This document shows, piece by piece, positions 1 to 8,253 of a stretch of 64,000 nucleotides of DNA. A program made the position numbers and the translations under genes. The notes below the pieces were generated by a model. The model saw only the letters and a program-made list of their open reading frames with translations. It ran no database searches and was not told the origin of the DNA. Within the stretch, counting starts at the first letter, position 1. Each line of letters begins with the position of its first letter. This stretch comes from Streptomyces sp. T12 (GTDB lineage Bacteria; Actinomycetota; Actinomycetes; Streptomycetales; Streptomycetaceae). The stretch lies in NCBI RefSeq assembly GCF_028736035.1, contig NZ_CP117866.1:4526001-4590000 (forward strand), read 5' to 3'.

Positions 1-15
1 GCGTGCGCGCGGTCA

Positions 16-351
16 TCAGCGTCCCTCCAGAGTTGTGCGCTGCAGGGCGCGCCCGATGCCGCACTCGGCGCGGCCGGCGGCGCATCGCGGGCAGCTGCGG
101 GAGTGCACGTTGTAGACGCGCTCTGCTTCGCAGGAGACGCAGGAAATGCAGCCGCGGGGGAACATTTGGCCGCCGCCCGGGGCGGGGCGGGCGCCCAGGC
201 TCCGGGCAGTCTCCGCGGTGAGGACGATGGCGCACCACGCGCAGTTCACGCCGCGGCGCTGGGCGTCCGACAGTGTCGACGTCTTGGGGAGCGGCAGGAG
301 TTTCAGCGCCCCGGCGGCAGGTGGGGCCTGCTGGCTGTGGTCGCTGGGCAT
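16..351 (-). CDS. small cysteine-rich protein, unknown function
   Basis: About 111 residues when started at the ATG at 351, which has a GGGGAG ribosome binding site nine bases upstream; an in-frame start at 387 would run through an inverted repeat. The protein has three CxxC pairs (CAWC, CVSC, CPRC) in its second half, suggesting zinc binding. No catalytic motif is visible. I recognise this as a recurrent streptomycete type of protein but do not know its function. The 11-bp inverted repeat just upstream may control it. Confidence 0.65.
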   Translation of the reverse strand: MPSDHSQQAPPAAGALKLLPLPKTSTLSDAQRRGVNCAWCAIVLTAETARSLGARPAPGGGQMFPRGCISCVSCEAERVYNVHSRSCPRCAAGRAECGIGRALQRTTLEGR

Positions 352-365
352 GCTCGCGGCTCCCC

Positions 366-397
366 GGTCACGTGTGCTCTGTCTCACACACGTGACC
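366..397. promoter_or_regulatory. 11-bp perfect inverted repeat, probable operator
   Basis: GGTCACGTGTG (366-376) and CACACGTGACC (387-397) are perfect inverted repeats around a 10-base spacer. Each arm contains CACGTG. The site starts 15 bases upstream of the ATG at 351, where an operator or a 5' UTR hairpin would act on the cysteine-rich protein gene. Confidence 0.5.
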
Positions 398-495
398 GTA
401 GGGGCGCTGAATAGCGACCGCCGACCCAGATTGGGTCGGTGCCGTCAGGCGGCCAGGAGTCCGATCTCCATAGCCAGCTCCGACGCGCGCTGGCC

Positions 496-545
496 TGTCG
501 AGTCTCAGTTGATGGTTGACGGGTTGGCGTCGGGTGATGCTTGAC
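496..545 (+). repeat. left end of IS481-type element, doubled TGATGsTTGAC core
   Basis: The core occurs at 510-520 and 535-545, a period of 25 bp. The outer copy lies inside the terminal inverted repeat. Confidence 0.75.
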
Positions 546-552
546 GTCTGCC

Positions 553-2343
553 CTAGACGATCTTTCGGCGATTGTGTTCGCCGGAGTTGCGGACCACCAC
601 CTCCTTCCTGGTGACGCGGGGAACGGTGGTGATCAGCTCGGTTCCCTGGAAGATGCGGATGCTGGTCTCGTCCAGGTGGGCGGTGACAATCTGGCGGGCA
701 TGGCCGCGGCCGAGCTGGATGCGTTGTCCGGCGACCACGAAGCCGCCGGTGCTGCTGACGGTGCGCTCGGCGATCTGCTCGCCGGGCGGTGGCAGCAGCG
801 GTGGAGGGCCGGCCGGACGGCCGCCCTGCAGACGACTGCAGGCCGACGGCGGCAGCGGGCTGGGCAGGGTGGCCTTGAGGACCCGCTGTTCGTCGAGGAC
901 CTGAAGGATCCGTCCGTCGAGCCGCAGGGTGACTCGTTGTCCGGCGAACGGCCAGCCGATGAGGACCTTGTCGCCGCCCAGGCCGACGTAGCCGACCGCG
1001 TTGACGGTGCGATCGACCTCCACCGCCTTCGGGGAGTCGTCGGCCGGGCCGGGATCATCGGGCCAGGGTCCGGCTGGACGGGCATCGCCGCTGGCCAGCA
1101 GGGCTTTGAGGTCCCGGCCGGACAGTTTCGAGGGCAGCGTCTTGTGCCGTGCCCCGCCGATCAGCACATGCAGCCGGTTCACGTCGATGCGCAACGTGAC
1201 CGTGGTGCCGGCGAGGGCCGGACCGAACCAGATCTGCTGCCCGCGCAGGCTCAGATTCCCCGAAGCAGGAACCTGCCGCTCCACCTCGATCGCACCGATC
1301 TCGCCCTCGGCCAACGGCCAGGCCACCGGCGCCGGTTCAAGCGGCGGCGGATCCGGCGGAGCCGCAGGAGTGACCAGGTCGAGGCGGGCGGGCAGGACCA
1401 CCGGCAACACGTCCTGCTCGGCCCGCGGCCGGGGGACGAACCGGCTCGCCGGGACGGCCATGTCCAGGGCCTGGTGCGGCCGCATCCGGTTGTAGTCCTC
1501 CAGCCAGGCATCCACCGCCGCCTGCGCGGCCGCGAGGTCTTCGAACGGGCCGCAGCCGTCGAGGAGTTCGCGTCTGAGTGTCTGGTGAAACCGCTCGATC
1601 TTCCCGGTGGTGGTCGGGGACTGCGGTCGGGTGAGCCGGTGGGTGATGCCGTTCTCCCGGCAGATCCGGTCGAACATCGTCTCCCCGGGCCGTCCGGAGC
1701 CGAACCGGGCGGTGAACTGCTTGCCGTTGTCCGTCAGCACCTCCTCAGGCACTCCGAACCGGATCAGCGCTTCCCCGAAGGCCCGACAGACCGCGCGGGC
1801 GGTGGCCCGCTCGACCACCTTGGCGATCACCATGAACCGTGAGTGGTCGTCGATCCCGGTGACCATCTTGCACTCGCCGCCGCCCGCGAGCAGGATGCCG
1901 CCGACAATGTCCATCTGCCACAGTTCCATCGCCGCAGACCGTTCCCACCTGCGGTAATCCGACCGGCGCCGCTTGCGGACCCCGGGCTCGACCAGGCCGT
2001 TGCGGACCAGGACCCGGTAGATGGTCGCCCTGGAGGGGACCGGTGTGATGCCCCTGCGGTCCAGCTCGTGCACCAGGCGGCGCGGACCCCAGGTGGGATG
2101 CCGGCGCCGCAGCTCACACACCACCGCCTCCACCTCCCCGGCGATCCGGTGCGGACACGAGACCGGACGGTGCGAACGGTCCACCAGGCCCGGCAGGCCC
2201 GACCGCTCGTACTTGCGTACCCAGGCATGCACCGACTGTCTCGACACCCCATACCTGGCCGCGACTTGAGTGACCGGAACCCCCGCGGCAACCTCCATCA
2301 CCGCGTGATACCGCTGCTCGACCACGCTCAACTCCACCAGCAC
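553..2343 (-). CDS. IS481-family DDE transposase with long repeat-bearing C-terminus
   Basis: The N-terminus has a helix-turn-helix (VTQVAARYGVSRQSVHAW), followed by an integrase-core rve domain with DIVGG, LTDNGKQF and an E in TGKIERFHQT, the usual DDE layout. IS481 transposases are typically about 350 residues. This one is about 596 because the C-terminal half carries at least two copies of a beta-rich unit around RTVNAVGYVGLGGDKVLIG and RTVSSTGGFVVAGQRIQLG. GTG at 2343 has a good GGGGAGGG nine bases upstream and is preferred; ATG at 2361 would include the ribosome binding site in the coding region. The reading frame is intact, so the element may be active. Confidence 0.88.
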   Translation of the reverse strand: MLVELSVVEQRYHAVMEVAAGVPVTQVAARYGVSRQSVHAWVRKYERSGLPGLVDRSHRPVSCPHRIAGEVEAVVCELRRRHPTWGPRRLVHELDRRGITPVPSRATIYRVLVRNGLVEPGVRKRRRSDYRRWERSAAMELWQMDIVGGILLAGGGECKMVTGIDDHSRFMVIAKVVERATARAVCRAFGEALIRFGVPEEVLTDNGKQFTARFGSGRPGETMFDRICRENGITHRLTRPQSPTTTGKIERFHQTLRRELLDGCGPFEDLAAAQAAVDAWLEDYNRMRPHQALDMAVPASRFVPRPRAEQDVLPVVLPARLDLVTPAAPPDPPPLEPAPVAWPLAEGEIGAIEVERQVPASGNLSLRGQQIWFGPALAGTTVTLRIDVNRLHVLIGGARHKTLPSKLSGRDLKALLASGDARPAGPWPDDPGPADDSPKAVEVDRTVNAVGYVGLGGDKVLIGWPFAGQRVTLRLDGRILQVLDEQRVLKATLPSPLPPSACSRLQGGRPAGPPPLLPPPGEQIAERTVSSTGGFVVAGQRIQLGRGHARQIVTAHLDETSIRIFQGTELITTVPRVTRKEVVVRNSGEHNRRKIV

Positions 2344-2401
2344 GGCCCCGACCCTCCCCATGCGCCATATCCAGGCGCACAGCCAAGCCGAGGCAAGCGG
2401 T

Positions 2402-2451
2402 GTCAAGCATCAGGTGAGGCCACAGCGTCAAGCATCAACCGAGACAAGACA
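2402..2451 (-). repeat. right end of IS481-type element, doubled TGATGCTTGAC core
   Basis: Reverse-complement cores at 2402-2412 and 2427-2437, again 25 bp apart, mirroring the left end. Confidence 0.75.
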
Positions 2452-2763
2452 AGCCCCACGCGAACGACTGAGTTACAACTTTCTCTACTGGTTCAAGCCC
2501 CGGCTGCGCTCCGCTCCGCCGGGCGCGCTTCCCGGCTCTGGCTGCGCCCGCGCTCCTGCCTTCGGCCCGCTCGGCGCTGCCGCCGCCGACGCGCGCCCAC
2601 ATGTGGATAGGGCCCGTGGCCATGAGTCGATCACCGCATAGCACGGCAACGCTCAAAGCAGTGCCTCCGGCGGGGGCGCTCAGGAATGGTGGTGGGTGAG
2701 GGGTGGAGTGGGCAGGTGCCTCGAAGTGAAAATACGACGCACCACCCACTAGTGGCCCATAGC
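2452..2763. other. intergenic, no gene seen
   Basis: GC-rich sequence between the IS right end and the next gene. Neither strand shows a convincing coding region or hairpin. Confidence 0.5.
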
Positions 2764-3366
2764 ATGCCGCTCATGACAGCAGAGGAAGTCAGTAGAGAGC
2801 GCAATCCTCTTCTTGAGGCGGTAGGCCGCGTAACACTCGCGGGTGCTCGCCTCGACAGCGCACTGCGTGGCCTGCTTGGCTCCCTCGCGCCTGAGCCCAC
2901 ACTGATCAGTTACGCCAACGCCGAGGGAACTGACCGGCTTATTGACCTTTGCAAGCTGGCACTTGAGATCAGAAAGGTTCCGGCGGAGGACGAGGCCGCG
3001 GTAAAGGACTGCCTGACCAGAGCACGCGCTCTGAAGGATCAGCGCAATCGGGTCGTGCACTCGCTCTTCGCGCCCGAGGAGGAGGGAGATGGGTTTGCGG
3101 CGATGAAGCCGCTCAAGAAGTCCATCGGCCTCTCCGTCTCGAAGATGACCATCGCCAGCATGGAAAAGACGGCTGATGAGATCGAGGATCTCCTTGCAGA
3201 TCTCTTCCGTGCGGGCTGGAACGCCCGTTCCCACGTGACGGGGATGCCCAGGATGCCGAACCCGGCTCCCGGCGAAGCGCCCTCGAAGGTGCAGTACGGA
3301 GCATTTGGGCATGGCCCCTTGCGGTTCCCGACTAACCCAACTGCCGAGTCGCCCCGTGACGTCTGA
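2764..3366 (+). CDS. HEPN-like helical protein, function unknown
   Basis: About 200 residues from ATG 2764 (ATG 2773 is equally possible; neither has a strong ribosome binding site). The protein is predicted largely helical. It has an R-N-x-x-x-H element (R94-N-R-V-V-H99) after a charged helix, matching the Rx4-6H signature of HEPN ribonucleases and their relatives. An early amphipathic helix (LDSALRGLLGSL) also fits that fold. HEPN proteins are often RNases in toxin or defence modules, but no antitoxin-like neighbour is present and the match rests on one motif, so the role is open. Codon use is less GC-biased than in neighbouring genes. Confidence 0.6.
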   Translation: MPLMTAEEVSRERNPLLEAVGRVTLAGARLDSALRGLLGSLAPEPTLISYANAEGTDRLIDLCKLALEIRKVPAEDEAAVKDCLTRARALKDQRNRVVHSLFAPEEEGDGFAAMKPLKKSIGLSVSKMTIASMEKTADEIEDLLADLFRAGWNARSHVTGMPRMPNPAPGEAPSKVQYGAFGHGPLRFPTNPTAESPRDV

Positions 3367-3530
3367 CACCAACGGCTGACACCAACAACGCTGTACGGAG
3401 CCGGACTGATACGGCTCTCGGCGGCCGTTAGATCGCCTCAGAGCTGGGCGATGTCTGGGTGACAGGGGCTTCGTGATCGACCTGATAAGGATGAGGCCGC
3501 GAGGTCAAAGTTGACCCCGGGGCGGCACTC

Positions 3531-3731
3531 TCAGTCGGTAAGCCCCTGCTTGTGCAGGGCAGCGCTGGCCCGGAAGCGGATCCGGCCGCAACGATCACGA
3601 TCTTCGTCCGATGCTTCTGGGCCGCAGCAGCAATGTCTTGCCAGCCAGCGAAGGTCATCGGGAGCGAGCCAGAAGGCGATCCGCCCCATCTCTTGCTCAC
3701 TCTGCGGGTCAGTCGGGTCAACAGCAGCCAT
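3531..3731 (-). CDS. small hypothetical protein
   Basis: Sixty-six residues from ATG 3731. An upstream extension in frame would run through the terminator and the tRNA fragment, so the short form is chosen. The chain has a CCC cluster in its middle and a basic C-terminus. No family is recognised. It lies immediately inside the tRNA-Ser scar and could be cargo of a former integrated element. Confidence 0.4.
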   Translation of the reverse strand: MAAVDPTDPQSEQEMGRIAFWLAPDDLRWLARHCCCGPEASDEDRDRCGRIRFRASAALHKQGLTD

Positions 3732-3819
3732 GGCCACAGAGGTTATCCGTGCCCCTTTCGTGCCCGCCCGGCCGGGGAACCACAGGGAACACCGGGCGAC
3801 AGCGGTGCCAGGACATGCC

Positions 3820-3856
3820 AACGGCCCCTGACCGATCCAGCAGGTCAGGGGCCGTT
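3820..3856. terminator. strong hairpin next to tRNA-Ser remnant
   Basis: AACGGCCCCTGACC (3820-3833) and GGTCAGGGGCCGTT (3843-3856) form a perfect 14-bp stem with a 9-base loop. It directly follows the 3' end of the tRNA-Ser half on the minus strand, as terminators of tRNA genes do. Confidence 0.75.
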
Positions 3857-3860
3857 CACG

Positions 3861-3917
3861 TGCGGTGGGTGTGGGATTTGAACCCACGGTGACATCGCTG
3901 CCACGACGGTTTTCAAG
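3861..3917 (-). pseudogene. tRNA-Ser(UGA) 3' half, probable attachment-site scar
   Basis: Read on the minus strand, the sequence starts in the anticodon loop (CTTGAAA, anticodon TGA at 3913-3915). It runs through a long variable arm, a T-arm with TTCAAAT, and an acceptor strand ending in ACCCACCG. The expected 5' half (acceptor GGTGGGT, D-arm) is absent and the 5' anticodon stem no longer pairs. A break at the anticodon loop with the 3' half retained is the usual product of tyrosine-recombinase integration into a tRNA gene. Confidence 0.7.
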
Positions 3918-4098
3918 ATCGCTGGCGGCTTGATTCCCGGTCACAACGAACCAAGTCAGAGCGCTTCCTTGGACGGAGTAACAGGCTCTCCCGACTTCCG
4001 TACTACAGGCAAGACACTCCAGGCGGTGTTGCGCCCCGGTACGGCCTTGGGCTCGGTCGGCGGGCGGGGCGGCCTGTGGGCCGCCCCGCCCGGCCGGT

Positions 4099-5055
4099 TT
4101 AGGGCTTCTCGCCGTCCCGGTCGACGAGGGACTGGGTCGTCTTCATCTCGCAGAATGTGACCTCGCCCTTCTTGCGCGAGGGCCCAGCCGACGAGCCGTC
4201 CTCATACTTCTCCTCGTAGTCGCGCACCGCGACCGACTGGTTCCCCTGGTACTGGAAGGTGTCGGGGTCGAGGAGGTACTCCCGGCGCTGAACGGCCTTG
4301 CTGCCCAGGTCCGGGTATATGGCGATGGCGTCATGCCCCATGGGGTCCTTCACCAGGTGCGGGACCACCTCGATCCCGGGGTCCGCGGCCAGGGCCCGGT
4401 ACAGCTTGGCCATCCCCTGCGGATGCACGGGATAGGCCTCGTCGAGGATCGCCAGGAGCGCGAAGGTCTCGCGCTGCTCACCCGTCAAGCCGGTGTCCTT
4501 GCCCATGGGGAACATGTCCGCCGCCTGCTTCCGGATCTCGGCGGGGTCGTCCGGCAGCGAGGCGAGCAGGCGATACAGCCGCCGCTGCGAGGGCTCGTTG
4601 TCGCCGTCCTTGTCGTCCTCCCTCACGGGGCTGTCGTACTGGACCCACTCCTCGCTCACCTCGGGCTTGGCATCGGGCGCCGCGTCCGACGCTCCGTGCT
4701 GGCACTGCGCGGTCTTCAGGTAGACCCACTGGCCGTCGCGCGGATGCAGATCCGGCTGCTGCGACACCACTTCCGCCGCCTGCTCCAGGAGTGCCGTTGC
4801 GGACGTCAGGTCGGGGCTGGCAGGCTGCACGCCGCGCTCGGGTCCATCGCCACCGACGAGCATGGTCACCAGCACCGCGATGGTGATCACCGTCGTGGCG
4901 ACCCCCGCAGCCGTCACGCGCCAGTCCAGCCGCATCCTGCGGGCAGAGCCCTGCTGCGCTGCTCCCAGCAGCTTCTGGCGGCCGGGAGCCAGCCGCACCC
5001 GGTCCGGCGTCGGCGCATCGGCGCGCAGCTCGTGCATCTTGGTCATGTCATCCAT
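4099..5055 (-). CDS. CU044_5270-family membrane-anchored protein, sigma-factor partner
   Basis: About 318 residues: a short cytoplasmic N-terminus with basic residues, one membrane segment around residues 45-67 (RVTAAGVATTVITIAVLVTM), and a long extracellular domain with a WVYLKTAQ stretch typical of the CU044_5270 family. The gene overlaps the end of the upstream ECF sigma gene by 8 bp, so the two are translationally coupled. Such single-pass proteins encoded directly after ECF sigma genes are often assumed to restrain or sense for them. No classical zinc anti-sigma motif (HxxxCxxC) is present, so an anti-sigma role is inferred from position only. Confidence 0.8.
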   Translation of the reverse strand: MDDMTKMHELRADAPTPDRVRLAPGRQKLLGAAQQGSARRMRLDWRVTAAGVATTVITIAVLVTMLVGGDGPERGVQPASPDLTSATALLEQAAEVVSQQPDLHPRDGQWVYLKTAQCQHGASDAAPDAKPEVSEEWVQYDSPVREDDKDGDNEPSQRRLYRLLASLPDDPAEIRKQAADMFPMGKDTGLTGEQRETFALLAILDEAYPVHPQGMAKLYRALAADPGIEVVPHLVKDPMGHDAIAIYPDLGSKAVQRREYLLDPDTFQYQGNQSVAVRDYEEKYEDGSSAGPSRKKGEVTFCEMKTTQSLVDRDGEKP

Positions 5056-5680
5056 GGGTTACCGCCCCGTTGTGGTCGCTTACGAGGGTGGGGTCGGCGC
5101 CGAGCGCCGTACGCATCTTGCGCCGCGCTCGGTTCAGCCGGGAGCGGACCGTGCCGACCGGCACCCCGAGGGCGTCGGCACACTCCTGGTAAGTGAAGTC
5201 CGCCCAGGCGACCAGCAGCAGCACATGCCGGTCCTTCCCGGGCAAGGCCGCGATCGCCCCGGCCAGCGCCTGCTGCGAGGCCTCGGCCGTCACCCGCTCG
5301 TCGGCCCGTTCCGACCAGGACTCGGCCACCGGGTCGACGCCGGTACGGGCCAGCGCCCGCAGCGCCCGCACTTCGGAGCGGCGGTGGTTGCCGATGAGGT
5401 TGCCGGCGATGCCGTAGAGCCACGGCCGGGCACTGGCGCGCGCGACGTCGTAGCGGGCGCGGTTGCGGAAGGCGGTGAGGAAGGTCTGCGCCGTGATGTC
5501 GTCGGCGTGACTGTCGCCCAGTCGGCGCATCACATACCGGTGGATCTCGGCGGCGTGTCTGTCGTAAAGCCTGGCGAATATCTCCGGCCGCTCCAGGGAT
5601 TCCTGGATGACCAACGCGTCGTCGGTGGGTGGATCCCCCACGAGGCCCTCGCTTCTTCGTGCAATAGGAGTGGAGTGCAT
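5048..5680 (-). CDS. RNA polymerase ECF-type sigma factor
   Basis: About 210 residues. Region 2 lies near the N-terminus (FARLYDRHAAEIHRYVMRRL, then AQTFLTAFRNRARYD and PWLYGIAGNLIGNHRR). Region 4 lies near the C-terminus (LLVAWADFTYQECADALGV, then VGTVRSRLNRARRKM). ATG 5680 follows AGGGGGTGG and gives the normal ECF length; the longer in-frame version adds a nonconserved, low-quality N-terminus. The stop overlaps the next gene by 8 bp, making an operon with the CU044_5270 protein. Confidence 0.88.
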   Translation of the reverse strand: MHSTPIARRSEGLVGDPPTDDALVIQESLERPEIFARLYDRHAAEIHRYVMRRLGDSHADDITAQTFLTAFRNRARYDVARASARPWLYGIAGNLIGNHRRSEVRALRALARTGVDPVAESWSERADERVTAEASQQALAGAIAALPGKDRHVLLLVAWADFTYQECADALGVPVGTVRSRLNRARRKMRTALGADPTLVSDHNGAVTHG

Positions 5681-6445
5681 TCCACCCCCTGTTGTCCGAA
5701 GCGGCCAGGAGGGTTCACGCGCAGGTATTGAACCGCTCGCACGGAGATGCGCCAGTTCGTGTGCCCGGACAGCCCACCAGCTCTCGCCGCCAGAATCCGG
5801 ACAGCGGCGCTCCACTCTGGAGGCTTGGGACATGGTCATGCTCAGAAGTACTCACCCCGCACCAACACCAGGACCTACCGAGAGGGGCGGGCACTCTGGA
5901 TGGAGACACGACAACGTCGCAGGTCACCATGGTCCTTGGATTGAGAGCACTCAAGCACAGACCGACAGCGTGGCTGAGGTCGCCGGGGTACAGCAAGGCA
6001 CACGCGCGCCTTGTCGATTGGCACGCCCGCCGTCGTGGCTGACTGTCCTCGGGTGCGGCACATGGCAAATCTCGCAGCGGACCGCCCAGCAGATGTCAGC
6101 CCACGTCACCCGGTTCGAACGGGCTGGCACCCTCCACAGCGGGCCTGTGCTGCGGGTCTAAAGCGCGCCGGCCGACGCAGGCAGAATGATCGTAGGACAG
6201 CCGTCAGCACCCCCGCACCGGTGTTTCCCGCACCACAAGGGCAACGAGGCTGAGTGTGTAACTGCGTGACAACGCCGACGAACACCGGCGGACTTCGGCG
6301 TACGTCAGCGGACCATCAGCGCAGCTCAGAGCCACATCAGTCCAAGGCAGCACCCCCCGCCGAAGTTGCTTCGGGACGAAGAGGTCATTGCCCCACGACA
6401 GCAATCGGTTGGCCAGTCCGTCTCGTCGCCCTCCACGATGGGCGC
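5681..6445. other. no supported gene
   Basis: About 765 bases between divergent genes. Open frames exist on both strands but none has the codon bias, start context or recognisable protein features of a real gene. Confidence 0.5.
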
Positions 6446-6934
6446 ATGGACCGGTTGCGGCACAGCGCTTGGCAGTACGTGGCGGAGACACTCCCTCCCG
6501 AGGAACTCCCGATGCTCGCTGCGCATTCGCTTGCCGACGGACGTGATTCCCCTGCCCTGCGCGAGCTGGCCGGACTCCCGCGCCGCAGCGACCCGGTTGA
6601 GATCCGACAACTGTATGTGCTGGCCCTGGGCGAACTCGGCATACCTCTTCCCGACGAGGAGACGGCCGGCCGTTGTCTCCTGGTGAGCCTCGCGTTCGGC
6701 CTCGCGAAAGGCGAGCTGAGCCCCAAGAACGTAGCCGATCGGCTGTCGATGACAGTCGCGGCCCGAACCCGGGAGGAGACACGGTTCCTCTCCGCCGCAG
6801 CGGACTACAGCGAATGGATCGGACCCGACGAGCTCCTCAGATGGGAGAACGACCTCACTACCGCGGCCCATGCGTTGGCCGCCGCCACTGACCTCGGCCC
6901 CGATGTCGACGAGCCGGGTGCGCTGCCCGACTGA
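6446..6934 (+). CDS. hypothetical helical protein
   Basis: About 162 residues from ATG 6446 (MDRLRHSAWQYVAETLPPEE). The predicted protein is acidic and alpha-helical, without membrane segments, cysteines or a signal sequence. The conserved-looking stretch around PMLAAHSLADGRDSPALRELAGL suggests a real, selected protein that I have seen in streptomycetes without a function. Upstream in-frame codons look noncoding, which supports the internal start. Confidence 0.65.
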   Translation: MDRLRHSAWQYVAETLPPEELPMLAAHSLADGRDSPALRELAGLPRRSDPVEIRQLYVLALGELGIPLPDEETAGRCLLVSLAFGLAKGELSPKNVADRLSMTVAARTREETRFLSAAADYSEWIGPDELLRWENDLTTAAHALAAATDLGPDVDEPGALPD

Positions 6935-7196
6935 CCAACCAGTGGCGAGCCAAGTCGCCGACGCAGCTGGCCACGCAGGCAGGGGCCCGTCTCAGTTTCC
7001 GTTTCATTCAGCGGCGTTCAAGGCCGTTCAAACAAGACCGAGTGCGGTCGCCGCCCCGACTGCCAACCGCCCATGAACGCAGGTGAACGCCCCTGCACCC
7101 GACCCTCTGCCCCACCACCACAGTTGGAAAGAGTGCGCGTAGCACTTCAAGCCATGCCACCTGTTTCAAGCCCAGCCGCTCGCGGGCTTACCTAGG

Positions 7197-7694
7197 ATGC
7201 CGAGCGTGAAGATTCTGGAGGTCATGCGACGAATCAAAGGCTTCAGCACGCCGCTCGGCGGAGTTGACTGGGACCTGCCGCTTCCCCAGCGGGCCATGGC
7301 CAAGAAGGTTGTCGTCTACCTGGAGGACCGCAGAGTCCTCACAATGCCGCGTGCCGTCATTCACGCAGTCGAGGAGCCAGACCACTGCGTCGCATCGGTG
7401 CTCCAGATCAGGGAGACGTTGACCCAGATCTTGATGGAGCCTGACACTGGGGACGACCTGGCAGAGAACCTCAAGGCCATGCGAGCCGCTTGCCGGCGGT
7501 TTCTGGACGCCGCGGGTCCCAACCACTCGGGACATGTTCGCGGACGCATTGAGAGCGCCACATTCGGTGCGGCGCTTGGTGAGCTACGCGCGGTTTTCGG
7601 GATTCAGCTAGGCGTCATCGCTGCCCGCTACAAGCTTGAGCTATCGGAGGAGCTGGCGGACATCCTTCCCGCCTCTGACATCGACGACGAGTAG
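7197..7694 (+). CDS. hypothetical protein, DUF6650-like
   Basis: About 165 residues. The arrangement near the N-terminus (ILEVMRRIKGFSTPLGGVDW, then VVVYLEDRRVL) resembles what I remember of DUF6650 proteins; this is recall, not a search. It is soluble, mostly helical, and acidic at the C-terminus. GTG 7206 is an alternative start. No operon partner is evident. Confidence 0.65.
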   Translation: MPSVKILEVMRRIKGFSTPLGGVDWDLPLPQRAMAKKVVVYLEDRRVLTMPRAVIHAVEEPDHCVASVLQIRETLTQILMEPDTGDDLAENLKAMRAACRRFLDAAGPNHSGHVRGRIESATFGAALGELRAVFGIQLGVIAARYKLELSEELADILPASDIDDE

Positions 7695-7898
7695 GTGTCC
7701 GGCGACGTCCCCACGTGCACCACTACCGCACCAGATGCGACGGGGAACAGCGGGGAACCACGGTGAAAGAGACTCGCCCCGGAGTGGTCACACCTCAGCC
7801 GTTCGCCCAGGTCAGTGCCCGAACCAGCCGCAAATGCTCGCAGCTTCCCAAGCTGAGGTCCCCGATACGTCGGCAGCCGGCACTCGTATAGTCACCGC

Positions 7899-8123
7899 AT
7901 GGTGACTGCGACTGTCCGTGAGTGGCACGACGAGGAAGGGTGGGGGGTACTCGACTCTCCCGAGACACCCGGCGGTTGTTGGGGCCACTACTCCGACATC
8001 CAGACGAAGGGCTTCCATACGCTGTCGCCGGGGCAACGCGTAGATCTCCAATGGGAAGCCCCTGGCTTCAAGCAAGACGGCTACGTCTACCGGGCAGTGA
8101 ACATAGTGCCTCGGCCAGCCTGA
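7899..8123 (+). CDS. cold-shock-like (CSD/OB-fold) small protein
   Basis: Seventy-four residues spanning one cold-shock-type domain: VREWHDEEGWGVLDSPETPG corresponds to the first strands, CWGHYSDI to the RNP-2 area, and a final RAVNI strand closes the barrel. Canonical CspA aromatic RNP motifs (GFGFI, VFVHF) are only partly kept, so this is a divergent relative that may bind RNA or ssDNA. Its stop codon is only 3 bases before the tRNA-Arg scar. Confidence 0.75.
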   Translation: MVTATVREWHDEEGWGVLDSPETPGGCWGHYSDIQTKGFHTLSPGQRVDLQWEAPGFKQDGYVYRAVNIVPRPA

Positions 8124-8126
8124 CAT

Positions 8127-8165
8127 CCTAAAGCGGGTGTCGCAGGTTCGATTCTGCCGGGGGCA
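8127..8165 (+). pseudogene. tRNA-Arg(CCU) 3' half, attachment-site scar 1
   Basis: The fragment begins with the anticodon CCT (8127-8129), then AAAGCGG (3' anticodon stem), the variable loop, T-arm with TTCGATT, and acceptor GGGGGC. One base is missing from the T-stem compared with the copy at 14734. The 5' half of the tRNA is absent. An integrase remnant begins 90 bases downstream. Confidence 0.7.
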
Positions 8166-8253
8166 CAGTGTCTGACCAGCGCGTTTACCTCTCTCGGGTA
8201 GGCGCGCTGTTCGTCGTAGCCGTGGCATTGGCCGCCAGTAGGTTCCACAGCAT

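Larger units (their letters stand above)
496..2451 (-). mobile_element. IS481-family insertion sequence, complete
   Basis: The single transposase gene lies between imperfect terminal inverted repeats of 25 bp (496-520 against 2427-2451, 21 of 25 matching). Both outer ends begin with TGTC. Each end has a second copy of the core TGATGCTTGAC exactly 25 bp further in (535-545 and 2402-2412), so both ends carry a doubled site at the same spacing. I see no convincing target duplication in the flanks. Confidence 0.8.

Noticed and set aside
3861..3950. complete tRNA-Ser gene
   Set aside because: The 5' acceptor strand, D-arm and 5' anticodon stem do not match; only the 3' half is present.
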